This document shows, in pieces, positions 1 to 10,364 of a stretch of 64,000 nucleotides of DNA. Both the position numbers and the translations under genes were made by a program. The stretch is from Bryoerythrophyllum caledonicum (lineage: Eukaryota; Streptophyta; Bryopsida; Pottiales; Pottiaceae). The DNA lies in contig OZ020520.1 in NCBI GenBank assembly GCA_963971425.1, positions 26,564,724 to 26,628,723 on the forward strand. The letters are read 5' to 3'. A model generated the notes under the pieces. It was not told where the DNA came from and searched no databases. It worked only from the letters and a program-made list of their open reading frames with translations. Positions within the stretch are counted from its first letter, which is position 1; each line of letters opens with the position of its first letter.

Positions 1-3000
1 AGGAAAGAAGAACTTGTGGACTGGGTTACTCACGGTTTTTTTGTAAAAAACCAGGTTTCAGCCCTCGGAAGTTGCAGGTAAAGCTTTGGCAATTCATGTC
101 CTGTTACGTCTCGAAAAAAGAACTCACGTCCTGATTGAATTACCGTACTTATTAAATGCTACATTCCTTTTACCAAGTTTCTTAACAACCGAGTGTGTGC
201 ATGCAGTGGTACTTTAGTTAAGGATATGGTCTTGGATTTGGTTGGACCTTGCATTCGGGTCTCTGATGACGCCTCATTCCTGTTGTGGAGGTCGCAGGTA
301 TCATCAACACTGAATTGCTTTTCCTCATTTGTCATATGCAGTATGTCACCTTCTGCTCTCAGAAGAATACGTCACCCTAAGATAGTACTTGTGTTTTTTG
401 CATCTCAGAGACTCTTTTTCTTGAACGGAGATCAAGACCTTTCATCCTTCTTACTGGTGGACATGGGAAGGGTGAGGTACCCTGAATACAAGTGCAATCG
501 AAAGTTGCCTGTTTTTGCTACTCGTGAGGCGTTACTCGAGTATGAGAAGGTACATTTGAGTTATTTGTGAGATCACCCTAGTTTTCAACAAGATATCCCT
601 CTTTTGGTTTATAATATCACTACTTCTAATAGCTCTAACTATGAAGAGCTTGGTGGTCTCTGAACTCAATTTAGAACTAGTTTTGTCGCCTTTGAGAATG
701 AGAAGCAGAGGTCATGTTGTATCAAATCTCATGGTATATTTGCCCCATTTCACATTATGATGAGTGTTATCAAATTATGAGAGTGCACATGTAAATCATA
801 TCTGTTCACGCTGTGATTCAGGCGCTAGAAGTTGCACAAGCCATGGACATGGCACTGGAAGTGAATGATATGACCGCAGTGTTGGCTTTTCTCACAAGAG
901 CGCGGACATTCCTGCGCATCGATCAGAAGGAGGGCAACAATGAGCCACGAAGGGACGGTTGCCCCTCTTTTTTCTACCGTTTCACAGCATCTCGAGTATA
1001 TGCGACAGTGTGCACTTTGGGTGTCTCCATACTTGAACGAGAGCACAGGTTTGAATTCGCTTTTTACAGGGATAATTGCTCATGTTTATGACTTCTGAGT
1101 TCTTTCTAAAGTCATCCATCGCTTCAATACGATATGCCCTCTTTCTGCTCTACTCTTTCCTCTCTCAAAATAGTTATTAGATTAATAGAAGAGCCTTGTG
1201 GTCTTATCTTTTAATTAAGCCAATGGAAGGGCTTGGTGGTCTCTAAACCCAAGTCAAAGTAGTCTTAGCCGTCTTTCAGAAAGAGTTTGCATGAGATCAA
1301 CCATGAATATTATCCACCTCTCCCTCTTCTTTGAACTGATTGTAGATTGATTGAGAACTATTTAGAGCTGATTCAAGAGGGGTTATCTTATTCCAAATCC
1401 AGGTGAGTTTTCAAATAACTGGCTACAGAGAAGGCGATTATGAAAACTGAACTAATTACTTTGTGTGCAGATATGGAGAGGCAATTGAGCTGTTGAAAGA
1501 GCTGTTATCAACTTGCCAACGCTCAGGCAGGCGAGGCTACTGGACTGTGCGTCTGTCAATGGATTTGGACCACCTGGGCCGGAAGGAAGAGGGCCTTCAA
1601 GTGGCGGAGAAGGGCGTGAGTGACCCTTTGATCAGGGGCGGAGATCTTGTGGCATTGCAGCGCCGTGTTGTCCGGCTGAGCAAGCCACCCCGGAGGTGGA
1701 AGAAACCGCCGTACGCTGAAGCCCTGGACCTAAAGTTTGAGGAGGTAATCACTACCTACCCAGTCCTGCTACTGAGATGATTTCAGTTCAATGAAGTTAT
1801 TTGCAAAATCTTCCAAATTTTCAATAAGATACCTCCTCACTTGATTTATTATGCTCTGCTCTTTCCTCACTCTAAATAGTTATTAGATCAATGGAAGAGC
1901 TTGGTGGTCTCTAAACTGAAGTAAAAGGAGTTCTTCCCCTCTTTGATAGTGAAGCAAGAGTTTGCCCGAGATTATCCATGAATATTAGCCGCCCCTGTCC
2001 ATTTGAGCTGATAACAGATTTATTCAGAACTATTTAGACCTGGTTTCAATGATTTCAAAGGAGAAAAGAAGGGGCATCTTGTTCAAACTTCAGGCGACTT
2101 TACAAGTAACTCTAACATTAATTCCTTTTCTGCTTGTCCATCTCTCACCATGACCCTTTGTCACCCTTTCGTCCTCAGTTAGCATTTCATTTCTTATGAA
2201 GTGGCTTTGTGCAGGTGCAAATCCGGGGTCGCCCCTTGAACTGTACAATAGGAATGAAGAGCCGTTTTTACGGGTACGATGGGCAACAATGCGGGGTGGA
2301 GGAGCTCGCCTTGCAATACTACGCCAGTGAAGAAGGGGGTGTCTGGGAAGGCATGCATTCAGAGGGAGGTGTGTGGATGATGTTATTTGGCCTCCTCATG
2401 TGGGATATCCTGTTCGCCGACGTCCCTGATGTCTTTCAAACTCCCTTCCAGGTAAAAACAAAAGATCATACTATGTCTGCTGTAAATGCACTTGTGTTCA
2501 CCTAATCTTGTATACCTTGTCCTTGATCATGGAATGGATCATCAGGTGATGTGTATACAAGAATGGAGTATTTTACTACTAGATTTAGGGTGTCTAAGGA
2601 GTAAATTCACAAGAAAATCAGATGAAGTCATATTAAATAGAAGTAGCGGATTCGAGTTTTATCTGTGGATATTTTTGTTCGTGGAACTCATCCTCATAAG
2701 TACGCTTCGTGGAAAACCTGGTCCTCTATGTTACTATTCTCAGTGCTCCATGACTACCCTTGGCATTAGGAGTCCTTTTGTTGTGAAGATGTAGTATCTG
2801 AAATGTCGTCTCGATGTTCTACCTGACTACTACTCATTTGAATCGCTGCATTTATTTTCTGCAGACAGCGCCGCTTGATTTGGACTCACATTCGTTTTCC
2901 ACGTCTAGACGAGACATGATTGAAGCGCGTTTTGAGGCGATTCGTGAAGGTGAAGCAGCCGCGTTGCTTGCGGAGTGCTGGTCGAAGCACCACGGTATCT

Positions 3001-3651
3001 ATTGCCGAGGCGTCAACTGGGAAAGATATTCTCTGGAGACGCTTCAGACCATTGCTTGTTGCGTTAAGGGAGCACAGTTGGCGGCTCTGTGCCGGCTTCT
3101 GAGTGAGGATCATGCTGGGTACTCGGCTGGGATGCCGGACCTCCTCCTCTGGCGAACTTACAGGTGAGTATATTGGAGTTGTGGAGGAGTCATGTATCTT
3201 TTATTGAGTGCAACAATCAAAGAAATTGAGTCAAATTTGAGTAAGATTCGTTGCTTTAAAGTTGGAAGTATAATATGCGCTCTGAGGCTTCGTGTCTGAA
3301 AGGGTTTAGGCAGAGCATTCTATTCTATCTGTGAATCTCTTTGTTTTATGATAATCAGTCTTACAAATATGCTGCATGGCTTCGTGAGGAATGATGTTCG
3401 TGATTCTCGGGTACAGAGAACCAAGTTCGTTGAGAAGAAGCAACTCCCATGTAAACTGTGAGAGATGTGATTGTGGTCAAGATGCAACAGCTGCACAAGA
3501 AGCATGCGTGTTGCGAGGGGAAGCAAAGCTTGTGGAGGTGAAAGGCCCACGAGATCGTCTCTCGGAGCAGCAACGTGCATGGATCGCAAGTTTACTCAGC
3601 GCCGGCTTGACTGTCCAGGTTTGCAAGGTTCTAGAAACCATGGACAGTTGA
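1..3651 (+). CDS. FAN1: FAN1-type Fanconi-associated nuclease, 3' part (8 exons in window)
   Basis: Structure-specific nuclease of interstrand-crosslink repair, acting in the nucleus. Exons I can phase: 1-77 (gene continues upstream), 207-297, 409-549, 822-1048, 1471-1744, 2215-2451, 2865-3163 and about 3417-3651; all junctions are GT-AG and frame-compatible, but the last acceptor is uncertain. The first exon (KEELVDWV) matches the end of the SAP helix. The middle exons (RLFFLNGDQDLSSFLLVD, CGVEELALQYY, LFGLLMWDILF) follow the TPR-like linker of FAN1. The C-terminal VRR-NUC domain has GMPDLLLW and VEVKGPRDRLSEQQRAW, which are the PD and ExK catalytic motifs. No disruption is seen, so the gene is probably functional. 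Introns 3, 4 and 5 each contain a copy of the same MITE. Family assignment rests on recalled human and plant FAN1 sequence. Confidence 0.93.
568..735 (+). repeat. Intron MITE family, copy A (partial)
   Basis: Lies in FAN1 intron 3. It begins with a terminal segment like copies B and C (ATCACCC, then TTCAACAAGATATCCCTC) and carries the family core GCTTGGTGGTCTCTGAAC. The 3' terminal repeat is not recognisable, so the right boundary is approximate. Confidence 0.6.
1098..1420 (+). repeat. Intron MITE family, copy B
   Basis: Fills most of FAN1 intron 4. About 45 bp at each end form an imperfect inverted repeat (left AGTTCTTTCTAAAGTCATCC; right end, reversed, AGTTATTTGAAAACTCACC, each leading to a CCCTCTT-like block). 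The core has GGGCTTGGTGGTCTCTAAAC. No coding capacity. I could not define a target-site duplication. Confidence 0.72.
1795..2111 (+). repeat. Intron MITE family, copy C
   Basis: In FAN1 intron 5. The ends AGTTATTTGCAAAATCTTCC and (reversed) AGTTACTTGTAAAGTCGCC form an imperfect ~44-bp terminal inverted repeat, roughly 70% matched by eye. It shares the core GAGCTTGGTGGTCTCTAAAC and the following ~150 bp with copies B and E. Confidence 0.75.
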
Positions 3652-4089
3652 TCAGAGAATGCCATTATATTGGTTACATTGGCCAATCGCTGTTATTTTG
3701 ACTTCTAACTTGTGTACGAAATTAATGTTAACTCCTTGTTTAGGGTAGGTACAATTGATTAGGAGCTCCTCAAAGAGGCATTTGCAAGAGTCCATTAATT
3801 TATTTGACTGTATATCAATCATATCGATTGTCTCGTTTATACTCAAGTTAGCAAACAGTGTTCGATTGTTGGTGTTCCATCCTCAACTCAAACAGGATTC
3901 CAGATCACTAGGAAAACAATGGTTGTGTCACAGAACGCGATTACTAGAGTCAATTGTGAGCTCCAAAAAACGGTGAGCTTGTGCACGTTGCAAACCTACC
4001 ACTATGATACACATCATGATGCTTGTAACACACAACCTATACACAAAACCGCAGGGAAACAATAATCCTCCAGGGATAAAACTTACTCT
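3652..4089. other. Tail-to-tail intergenic spacer FAN1/BRCC36
   Basis: About 440 bp between the FAN1 stop and the BRCC36 stop. It should hold both 3' UTRs and poly(A) sites. I see no gene or repeat in it. Confidence 0.6.
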
Positions 4090-5127
4090 TCAAAATGTGA
4101 TCAAATCCTTGGCATGTTCCGACCTCTGGGCTGTCGTCCTGACGGAGTTTCTGGAGCTTCGAGACGGGCTTCTTCCGCCCTGCAACGCCTGCAACGCCGC
4201 CGCTTCCTCCTTGAGAAGCTTCAACCGCAGCTCGTTCTGTTGCAACCGGTCCCACAGCGACATCGACACAGGGCACAAGCAATACTCCAGCAGCTTCGTC
4301 AAGGAGGCTTGATAGGTGGAAGCGTGATGGATCGCAGCAAGTGGGTGAATCTGACCATCTTTGTTGGTCGACTGCTTCAACGCATTCGCGTACGCTGCGT
4401 GCTCCTCCGCAAACAAAATCTCCTGAAGCGCCACCAGCGAGCTCAGCGGATAGTCCACGTCGTGGATCCGTGGGAGGACCTCCAGCGGCACCTCCTTGCG
4501 CACGTACTGCGCGTCGCTGATGTCGAGCGTCGAGAGATGAAGCGCTTCCTGCATGTCGTCTTCTGGATTGGGAGATGGTTGTTGGATCTTGTCGGCTGTG
4601 GCGAAGAGGCTCTCCTGCTCCTCTAAGCTGATCCTCGTGGCGAGCTCGAGATCGGGATCGTAGCGCGAGGTGCGTCCGTCCTGGGATTGGAACGCGATGG
4701 CCTGGATGCGGCCCACTTTGTTCACGTCCTCGCTAAAGCACGAGAAGATGAGGCCCACGAACCCGGAGTCGAGCATCTGGTATGTGCCTTGCGTGCGCAC
4801 GTCGACGTGGGACGGCATGACCGTGATGTGGGGGTGCGAGTGGTACCACCCGATGACGCGCGTGGTTTTGCCCATGGAGAGCGTCATGCGGTCGGCTTGC
4901 GCCGCGGCGGCCGCCAGCTGCTCCGGGTTCGTCTCCACGCGGTCCTTCTGCCGGTCCTGGCGCGTTTGCGGCGCGGCGCCCCAGATGTAGGCAATGGCGC
5001 CGCCCTGCGAGGTGTACTGGATGTCGCCCAGCAGGAGGCCCATGATCTCTTCGGTTTCCGTGGACAGCGCGTGCGTGACACACGTCAGCCAGACATCTTG
5101 CGTGATTTTCACTCCCTCCAACGCCAT
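4090..5127 (-). CDS. BRCC36: BRCC36-like JAMM/MPN+ lysine-63 deubiquitinase, single exon
   Basis: Zn-dependent Lys63-specific deubiquitinase; in animals and plants a subunit of BRCA1-A/BRISC-type complexes in DNA-damage signalling. The protein is 345 aa counting from the first ATG (5127); codons further upstream in frame are TTG-type only. The JAMM motif is complete: catalytic Glu in EEIMGLLLG (residues 26-27), then [17 protein letters not shown] with H96, H98, S106 and D109. [14 protein letters not shown] and [10 protein letters not shown] are also typical of BRCC36. The C-terminal half is predicted helical (coiled-coil type [19 protein letters not shown]), and the protein ends with DLITF. 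Unlike its neighbours it has no intron, and it is GC-rich. It shares a divergent upstream region with SKIP5. Confidence 0.92.
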   Translation of the reverse strand: MALEGVKITQDVWLTCVTHALSTETEEIMGLLLGDIQYTSQGGAIAYIWGAAPQTRQDRQKDRVETNPEQLAAAAAQADRMTLSMGKTTRVIGWYHSHPHITVMPSHVDVRTQGTYQMLDSGFVGLIFSCFSEDVNKVGRIQAIAFQSQDGRTSRYDPDLELATRISLEEQESLFATADKIQQPSPNPEDDMQEALHLSTLDISDAQYVRKEVPLEVLPRIHDVDYPLSSLVALQEILFAEEHAAYANALKQSTNKDGQIHPLAAIHHASTYQASLTKLLEYCLCPVSMSLWDRLQQNELRLKLLKEEAAALQALQGGRSPSRSSRNSVRTTAQRSEHAKDLITF

Positions 5128-5152
5128 TGCTGTCAAATCCGCGTCACGAAAG

Positions 5153-6360
5153 CCTCATCCCCTGAAAACTAAAATCCCTGCACAGAATGCGCACCAAATG
5201 ACACCCGATCTCAAATCAATCTAGGTTGCGTAATTCTGCACCTTCTACAATCTACAGGACGACGAAAATTAACGCAGACATGTGCCCACTTGCGTTACAG
5301 AAACAACGACAGAGACATGAGAAATGTCGCGCACTTCAGAAACTGGAAAACCCTCATCCTCTACAAGACAAATGCCTGCACAGAATGAGTCGCATGATTC
5401 TGCACCTCCAACAACCATCAGGAAGAGAATCAAGACAGGGTGAGAAGACATCTACACGCTCGAATCACAGAAACTACGACACACATCGCCTGTAAACCCT
5501 AAACACGAGACCCTAGACCTTAATCACGAGATCTAAGACACAATGCAGGAACCATGAATGCCTCATCCCCTACAAGACAAACGCCTGCACAGAAGGAGCA
5601 GCATTATTCTGCAGCTTCTGCTATCGGAAAGAAGGGAATCAACGCAGAGTGAGAAGACACCTATCCATTCACATTACGACTGTAGACATTCAATCGCAGG
5701 TGAACCCTAAACATGAGACCTGACGCTCAATTCCGAAACCATAAAACCCTCATCCCCTACAAGACAAACGCCTGCACACCAAGAGCACCAAATGAGACCC
5801 GAACCCAAACCAATCAAGCGCATAATTCTGCACCTTACACAAACTACGACACACATCACATACAAACCCTAAATACAAGACACAACACGCAATTCAGAAA
5901 CCACAAAACCCTCATTCTCTACACGCAAGGAGCATAACTCTACAATCTTCAGGACGAGAAACCACCGCAGGCTGAGAAGACATCCACCCACTCACATTAC
6001 AGAAAGTACAACACCCATAAACCCTAATCTCTCACGAACACAAAATCTGACCTGTAATTCGAAGGTCATCTCGGATGTCAGCAAAAACACGATTGTTCAA
6101 GACCAAAATCCCAACGCACACACAACTGTGTGCAATGAGACAAATCGCACACAAGTAGCACCAAATCCCAAACCAATCTGCGCCTTCTACAATCATCGGG
6201 ATGAGAATCAACGCAGAGTGAGCAGACATCTACCCACGACACATCTAACGCGCAATTCGGAACCTCAGATGTCCGCAAGAACACAAACCTCTTCTCAATC
6301 GTCCAAGACCTCACTTCTGCTCGCATGGACGCGCACACATCTCACAACGCTTGAAATGTA
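5153..6360 (+). repeat. Degenerate ~160-210 bp satellite in the BRCC36/SKIP5 divergent promoter
   Basis: About six diverged units in direct order. Landmarks CCTCATCCCCTACAAGAC start near 5153, 5352, 5561, 5748 and 5909. Other landmarks are ATTCTGCACCTTC, GAATCAACGCAGAGTGAG and ACTACGACACACATC. Four units carry the telo-box AAACCCTAA or a one-base variant (5494-5502, 5702-5710, 5874-5882, 6019-6027). Short ORFs here are not credible genes. Confidence 0.75.
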
Positions 6361-6794
6361 GATTGTTAGCTCTTGATTAGACGATGGCGAATCGTCACTA
6401 ACTGATCTCTCACCAATGATTGCGCTCACACCTGAGAGAGTGGGACATGGCTCATGGTGTGTGAGAGCCGGTTATCTTCGGGACACGGGCCTCATACCCG
6501 GGAAACAGGAGCTCCGACGTCACTTCAAGTAGGGGCGGTGGCACATTCGCAATGGCGGTGGATTGCGTGCCGACTTGACCATCATCTTCATCCGTGAACT
6601 GACATTTCGTTTTTTAGGGTTTGCATCTCTCGTCTTGAGAATGTTTCGGGAGGAGCCATGGTGGTGAGATTTTCTGGCGATGGGGCGCCAGAATGTGCTG
6701 CCGTTTAGAGATGAGGCTGGTGTTTTAGCGTTTCGAGATGGTGCGGGTGTTTTAGGGTTGTGGTAGGGTTTTCTTCTTTCTTTGTTTGGCAGCG
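6361..6794 (+). promoter_or_regulatory. SKIP5 proximal promoter / 5' UTR with telo-box
   Basis: The 430 bp before the SKIP5 ATG. A telo-box core TTTAGGGTTT lies at 6613-6622 and a related TTTTAGGGTTG near 6750. Telo-boxes are known plant promoter/5' UTR elements of growth-linked genes; their action here is inferred. No clear TATA box was identified. Confidence 0.4.
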
Positions 6795-8217
6795 ATGGCG
6801 AAGCGTGTGTGCCGCGGCTCCCCGATGCAGCTGCTGGATGATGCGTGCTTGGTGCGCATTCTCACGTTCCTGACGCCGTTGCCAGGTGATGGATTGTCCT
6901 CCTCAAACGCTTTGTTTCATGGCATGTTCTTCTCCTCGGGCGGCCCACTCATTGTTTTATGTTCGTTGTTTGCAGACCGGTTTAATGCTGCGAGAGTTTG
7001 TAAGAGATGGCAGAAACTGGCGTGTGACAAGCGCATGTGGTTGCGCGTGGAACCTGACCACAAACCTGCTCCAAATCAGTTCAAGACTCTTCAGGAGGCA
7101 GTCATTAAAGCCAGGTAGAGGATTAGAATTCTCTTGTTGTTCTTTCAGCTTCAGGTTGTTGCAAAGCCGTCCTTTACTTGGAGAGTGTAATTCGTGCTCT
7201 TGGTTGTGTGATTGCTTGAACTGATGTGATGTAGGCCTGGAGATACCGTGCTTATTGCTCCCGGTGTTACTCACGTGGCTCCCAACATCCTCATCAACAA
7301 GCCTCTCTGTTTGGTATGTTTCTCTATCCGACCTTCTTGTTTGTGATGGTTCCAGCAATTTGTTGATGGTTCCTGTTTTTCTATTCTCTCTGAGAGCATT
7401 ATGGTATGTTTTGTGTGTGCGTAGGTCGGAGGCGGTACTTCAGCTGACGACACTCTGCTGCTTTGCCCTCGCGGATTCGACAGGTGACAGTTTTTCCTGC
7501 TCTGCAAATTATCAATGGCTTGCAAACTCACCCAAAGCCTGAATAATAAAAAGTAGCTCTAGATAGTTTTTAATTAGCTCACAGAAGAGAAAGCTGCCTA
7601 ATATTCATGCACTCTCAAGGACGGTTAAAACTACTTTGGCTTGAATTTAGAGACCACCCCAAGCTCTTCTATTGACCTAGTTAAATAAATCAAAAGAGAA
7701 GGGGTATATTTTTGACTTTGCAAGTAACTCGAGTTTCTCACCACTTTGCAGTGCGCTGGAGTTTTTAACGAATGGGAGATTGGCCAACTTGAAGATTACA
7801 GCGGAGCTCGGGAGCTGTCTGTTGCACAGGAAGGGCCGTCTGACGGTGGACAGCTGCGCGCTGGAGTGCGTCGACCACCCCTTGGACCATCTGTCGTATC
7901 CCATCATGAGCACCGCAGACGACCAGCCGTGTCCCATCACAAACGGCCAAAACGAAGTCTCCGTCATCGAGACTAGGATTGAAGGCGGTTTACGCTGCGT
8001 CAACACCGGCGACAAGCTCAAGCTTCAACAGGTACGTGCCTTGACAGAACAGAACAAGCTAGAAAATCATGCGACGTGGGTTTTCTCTTTAGGTTTTCTC
8101 ATTTTCGGTTATGTTTTGTAGGTGAGAGTGCTGTGCGGAAGGGCAGCGTACACATTCTGGTTTCAAGTGGCCAAACATGCGACGGAGGAATCGCCGCTTG
8201 TCTATTGCAAGGCGTGA
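6795..8217 (+). CDS. SKIP5: SKIP5-like F-box protein with right-handed beta-helix
   Basis: Probable substrate receptor of an SCF (SKP1-cullin-F-box) ubiquitin ligase. Six exons in consistent phase: 6795-6885, 6976-7114, 7235-7313, 7425-7483, 7752-8031 and 8122-8217, giving 247 aa. The N-terminal F-box reads LLDDACLVRILTFLTPLP then DRFNAARVCKRWQKLACDKR. The beta-helix part has RPGDTVLIAPGV, KPLCLVGGG, ELGSCLLHRKGRLTVDSC and TRIEGGLRC, as I recall for Arabidopsis SKIP5. The ATG follows a short 5' UTR and is the first in frame. Intron 4 carries MITE copy D in reverse. Confidence 0.92.
7565..7729 (-). repeat. Intron MITE family, copy D (internally shortened)
   Basis: In SKIP5 intron 4, reverse orientation. 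It shows the reverse of the core (TTTAGAGACCACCCCAAGCT) and an outer end GACTTTGCAAGTAACT that matches the end of copy C. It is about half the length of copies B and C. Confidence 0.68.
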
Positions 8218-9356
8218 GGAGTCCATTTTTTCCACTTGTGTATTATAAAGTCCCTCCCACTTCAGCCATTCAATTCTTCACTTGCCTAGACTCACTAGAT
8301 GATTAGCTTCCACGCCTTTAATATTGCATTTTTATTTACAGATAGGAAAGAGTGTCATGAAATTACATTCTTTGTGTAGCCGAAGAGTGTGCCAAACAGA
8401 CTTGAGGTGAAATTTTCTGTGTATTATAATCAATAACAAGCTTATTTCCAGTCTTATTATTTTCTGTTCACCCCTTTGTTCCAGTATTATCATACTATTC
8501 GTTGGATGTTCTTGAGACGGTTACGGTCTGAATGTCGAGGGTTGCCACGATCCAGAGAAACGCACCTCAAGTCTCTTCACGTCCAAATGGGGCGACGTTA
8601 CTTGTACTAACAAAAGGGTGATTGTTGAGAGTGGATCCTTTTTTTAGGAAGTGGAGAATGGGGATTGTTCGCAAATGAGCATCCGGAGCGAGAGCCAATT
8701 GGAGCGGCTTGTGATATCTACTCCCTACCAAAAATGATATGTCGGTATTATGAGCCCATCTGGTAAGCAGCACCTCTCTTATCCTCTTCGTCATTTCCAT
8801 TGAAACAGAGCATGATTAGGTCATTAATACCCTGATGAATCCAACCCTCATATTAAACCCTGATCGCTCATGAGAATAGGAAAAATTCGAATGCATTGCA
8901 ACTCTTGAAGCTTTGCTTTGCCGATTGGGGTTTCTTCTAACGTCACCTAAAGTTTCAATCAGATACCTCCTCTTTAGACTGCTCTTTCCTCACTCTAAAT
9001 AGAAGAGCGTGGTGGTGTTCTCCTTCGATTTAGTCGATGGAAGCGCTTGGTGGTTTCTATCCCTAAGGCAAAGTAGCTTCAGCTCTCATTGAGAGCGAAG
9101 AAAGAGTTCGCATGAGATCAACTAGTCACCTTTCTCTCTTCTTTGAGCTGATTTTCAGGTTGATTGAGAACTGATTGTAAACGAAAAAAGAGGTGGTATC
9201 GTACTATAATGTTACAAAAAACAACTCTACTAAAATCATCTTCCATCTGCAGATCCCAGAAGAGTAGTGATGGTCCCTACATCATGTTAGGACTCTTTGC
9301 GCTATTTATGGATTCAAGTGAAGACACTGTAGAAGAATCCTTGAGGGTGCTGGTCC
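8218..9356. other. Intergenic region downstream of SKIP5
   Basis: Contains the SKIP5 3' UTR and MITE copy E. Nothing else recognisable; short ORFs here lack family features. Confidence 0.5.
8931..9225 (+). repeat. Intron MITE family, copy E (intergenic)
   Basis: Same family as copies A-D: GTCACCTAAAGTTTCAATCA then GATACCTCCTC at the left end, core GCGCTTGGTGGTTTCTATC, followed by AAAGAGTTCGCATGAGATCA. It may lie in the 5' UTR or an intron of the downstream 9357 gene; boundaries are approximate. Confidence 0.65.
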
Positions 9357-10364
9357 ATGTACAGGCCGACACAATATGCAGATCACTACCAGGGGTGCAA
9401 AGTGACAAGACATGGTGATCATGTCACGTTTGGAGGAGAGCGCCGATTCTCTCACAACGCCGACAGCAAAGCGGGGCACTCTCCAAAACGGGCCCAGTTT
9501 CAAGAACAACTCGCATATGCAAAGAAATCCGGGTCCTCCCCCAAGTGCACTTGTGCTGCAAACGACACCCAAGCTTTTTCCACTCCAAGAAGGTCACCTG
9601 GACGTCCGCCATCTCTGCACCCTCTGGTTCCTCTCTATGGTCGCAAAACCTCTCCTAACAGGGTGCAAGCGCCTGAGAAACAAAAGTGGTCGCCTAGAAA
9701 ATTGTGCTCTAGGCCTCCTAGTCCCCCAGTTGCCAGTTGCATGCAAGTGTCTCAGAAACAAAACCGATTGCCTAGAAAATTATCCCCCAGGCTTCCGACT
9801 CCCCCAGTTGGCAGTGGTAAATTGTTCCCCAGGCTTCCTACTCCCCCAGTTGCCAGTTGTAGTACGAGTAACAACAACCCCTTGCATGACGATTCAGCAA
9901 CTCCTGAGTCGGAGCTGGTAGTGTATAAGAGTAACAACAACCCCTTGTACGATCCAGCAACTCCTGAGTCGGAGCTGGTAGTGAACAATAACCCGTTGTA
10001 TGATGTGGGAGTGACGTCGGAGTCGGAGCTGAGTGGGCCTGAGCTGGTGACGATGGAGAGAGGTGGTGGTGGTCGCTTTTTGGTGACAAGGATTCCATAT
10101 TGGGTGGTGGAGGCGGTTGGTTTGCTGGTGGTGGCTGGGTTGGTGACGTTTGGGTTATTGATCTTGGCAGAGTGGATGTGTGGGGCATACATGGGGAAGA
10201 GTTGTTGTGGGAGCTTGGGGATTTGGAGGATGAGGATATGGAGGATATTGCCTGTGTGTATGACCAAGGGCCGACCGCAGTTGATGGCAGATGGGTTCAA
10301 AGGTGAGGTGGTGACTTGGGTCTCTTGTCCATTCACTTCTAGAGATTCTTTTTTTTCTTCATGA
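9357..10364 (+). CDS. Unrecognised proline-rich repeat protein with one membrane span
   Basis: I do not recognise this gene. The open frame from a true ATG encodes 335 aa. Residues ~75-170 are basic and Pro-rich with a repeating PRL(P/S)TPPVAS module. Residues ~173-225 hold three copies of a module around SNNNPLYDPATPESELVV, in direct DNA repeats of ~50-66 bp. Residues ~248-275 (YWVVEAVGLLVVAGLVTFGL and on) form a strong hydrophobic span. The ~60-residue tail has CGAYMGKSCCGS and basic residues. There is no obvious N-terminal signal peptide, so it could be a type II or tail-proximal membrane protein, or upstream exons may be missing. The frame is open although two other overlapping frames are also open. 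Coding status is likely but unproven. Confidence 0.5.
   Translation: MYRPTQYADHYQGCKVTRHGDHVTFGGERRFSHNADSKAGHSPKRAQFQEQLAYAKKSGSSPKCTCAANDTQAFSTPRRSPGRPPSLHPLVPLYGRKTSPNRVQAPEKQKWSPRKLCSRPPSPPVASCMQVSQKQNRLPRKLSPRLPTPPVGSGKLFPRLPTPPVASCSTSNNNPLHDDSATPESELVVYKSNNNPLYDPATPESELVVNNNPLYDVGVTSESELSGPELVTMERGGGGRFLVTRIPYWVVEAVGLLVVAGLVTFGLLILAEWMCGAYMGKSCCGSLGIWRMRIWRILPVCMTKGRPQLMADGFKGEVVTWVSCPFTSRDSFFSS

Noticed and set aside
4687-5172. 161-codon plus-strand frame opposite BRCC36
   Set aside because: Shadow of the GC-rich BRCC36 coding strand with no family features.
9412-9921. 169-codon alternative frame over the 9357 gene
   Set aside because: Shorter, ends inside the repeat region, and does not include the membrane span; the 9357 frame was preferred.
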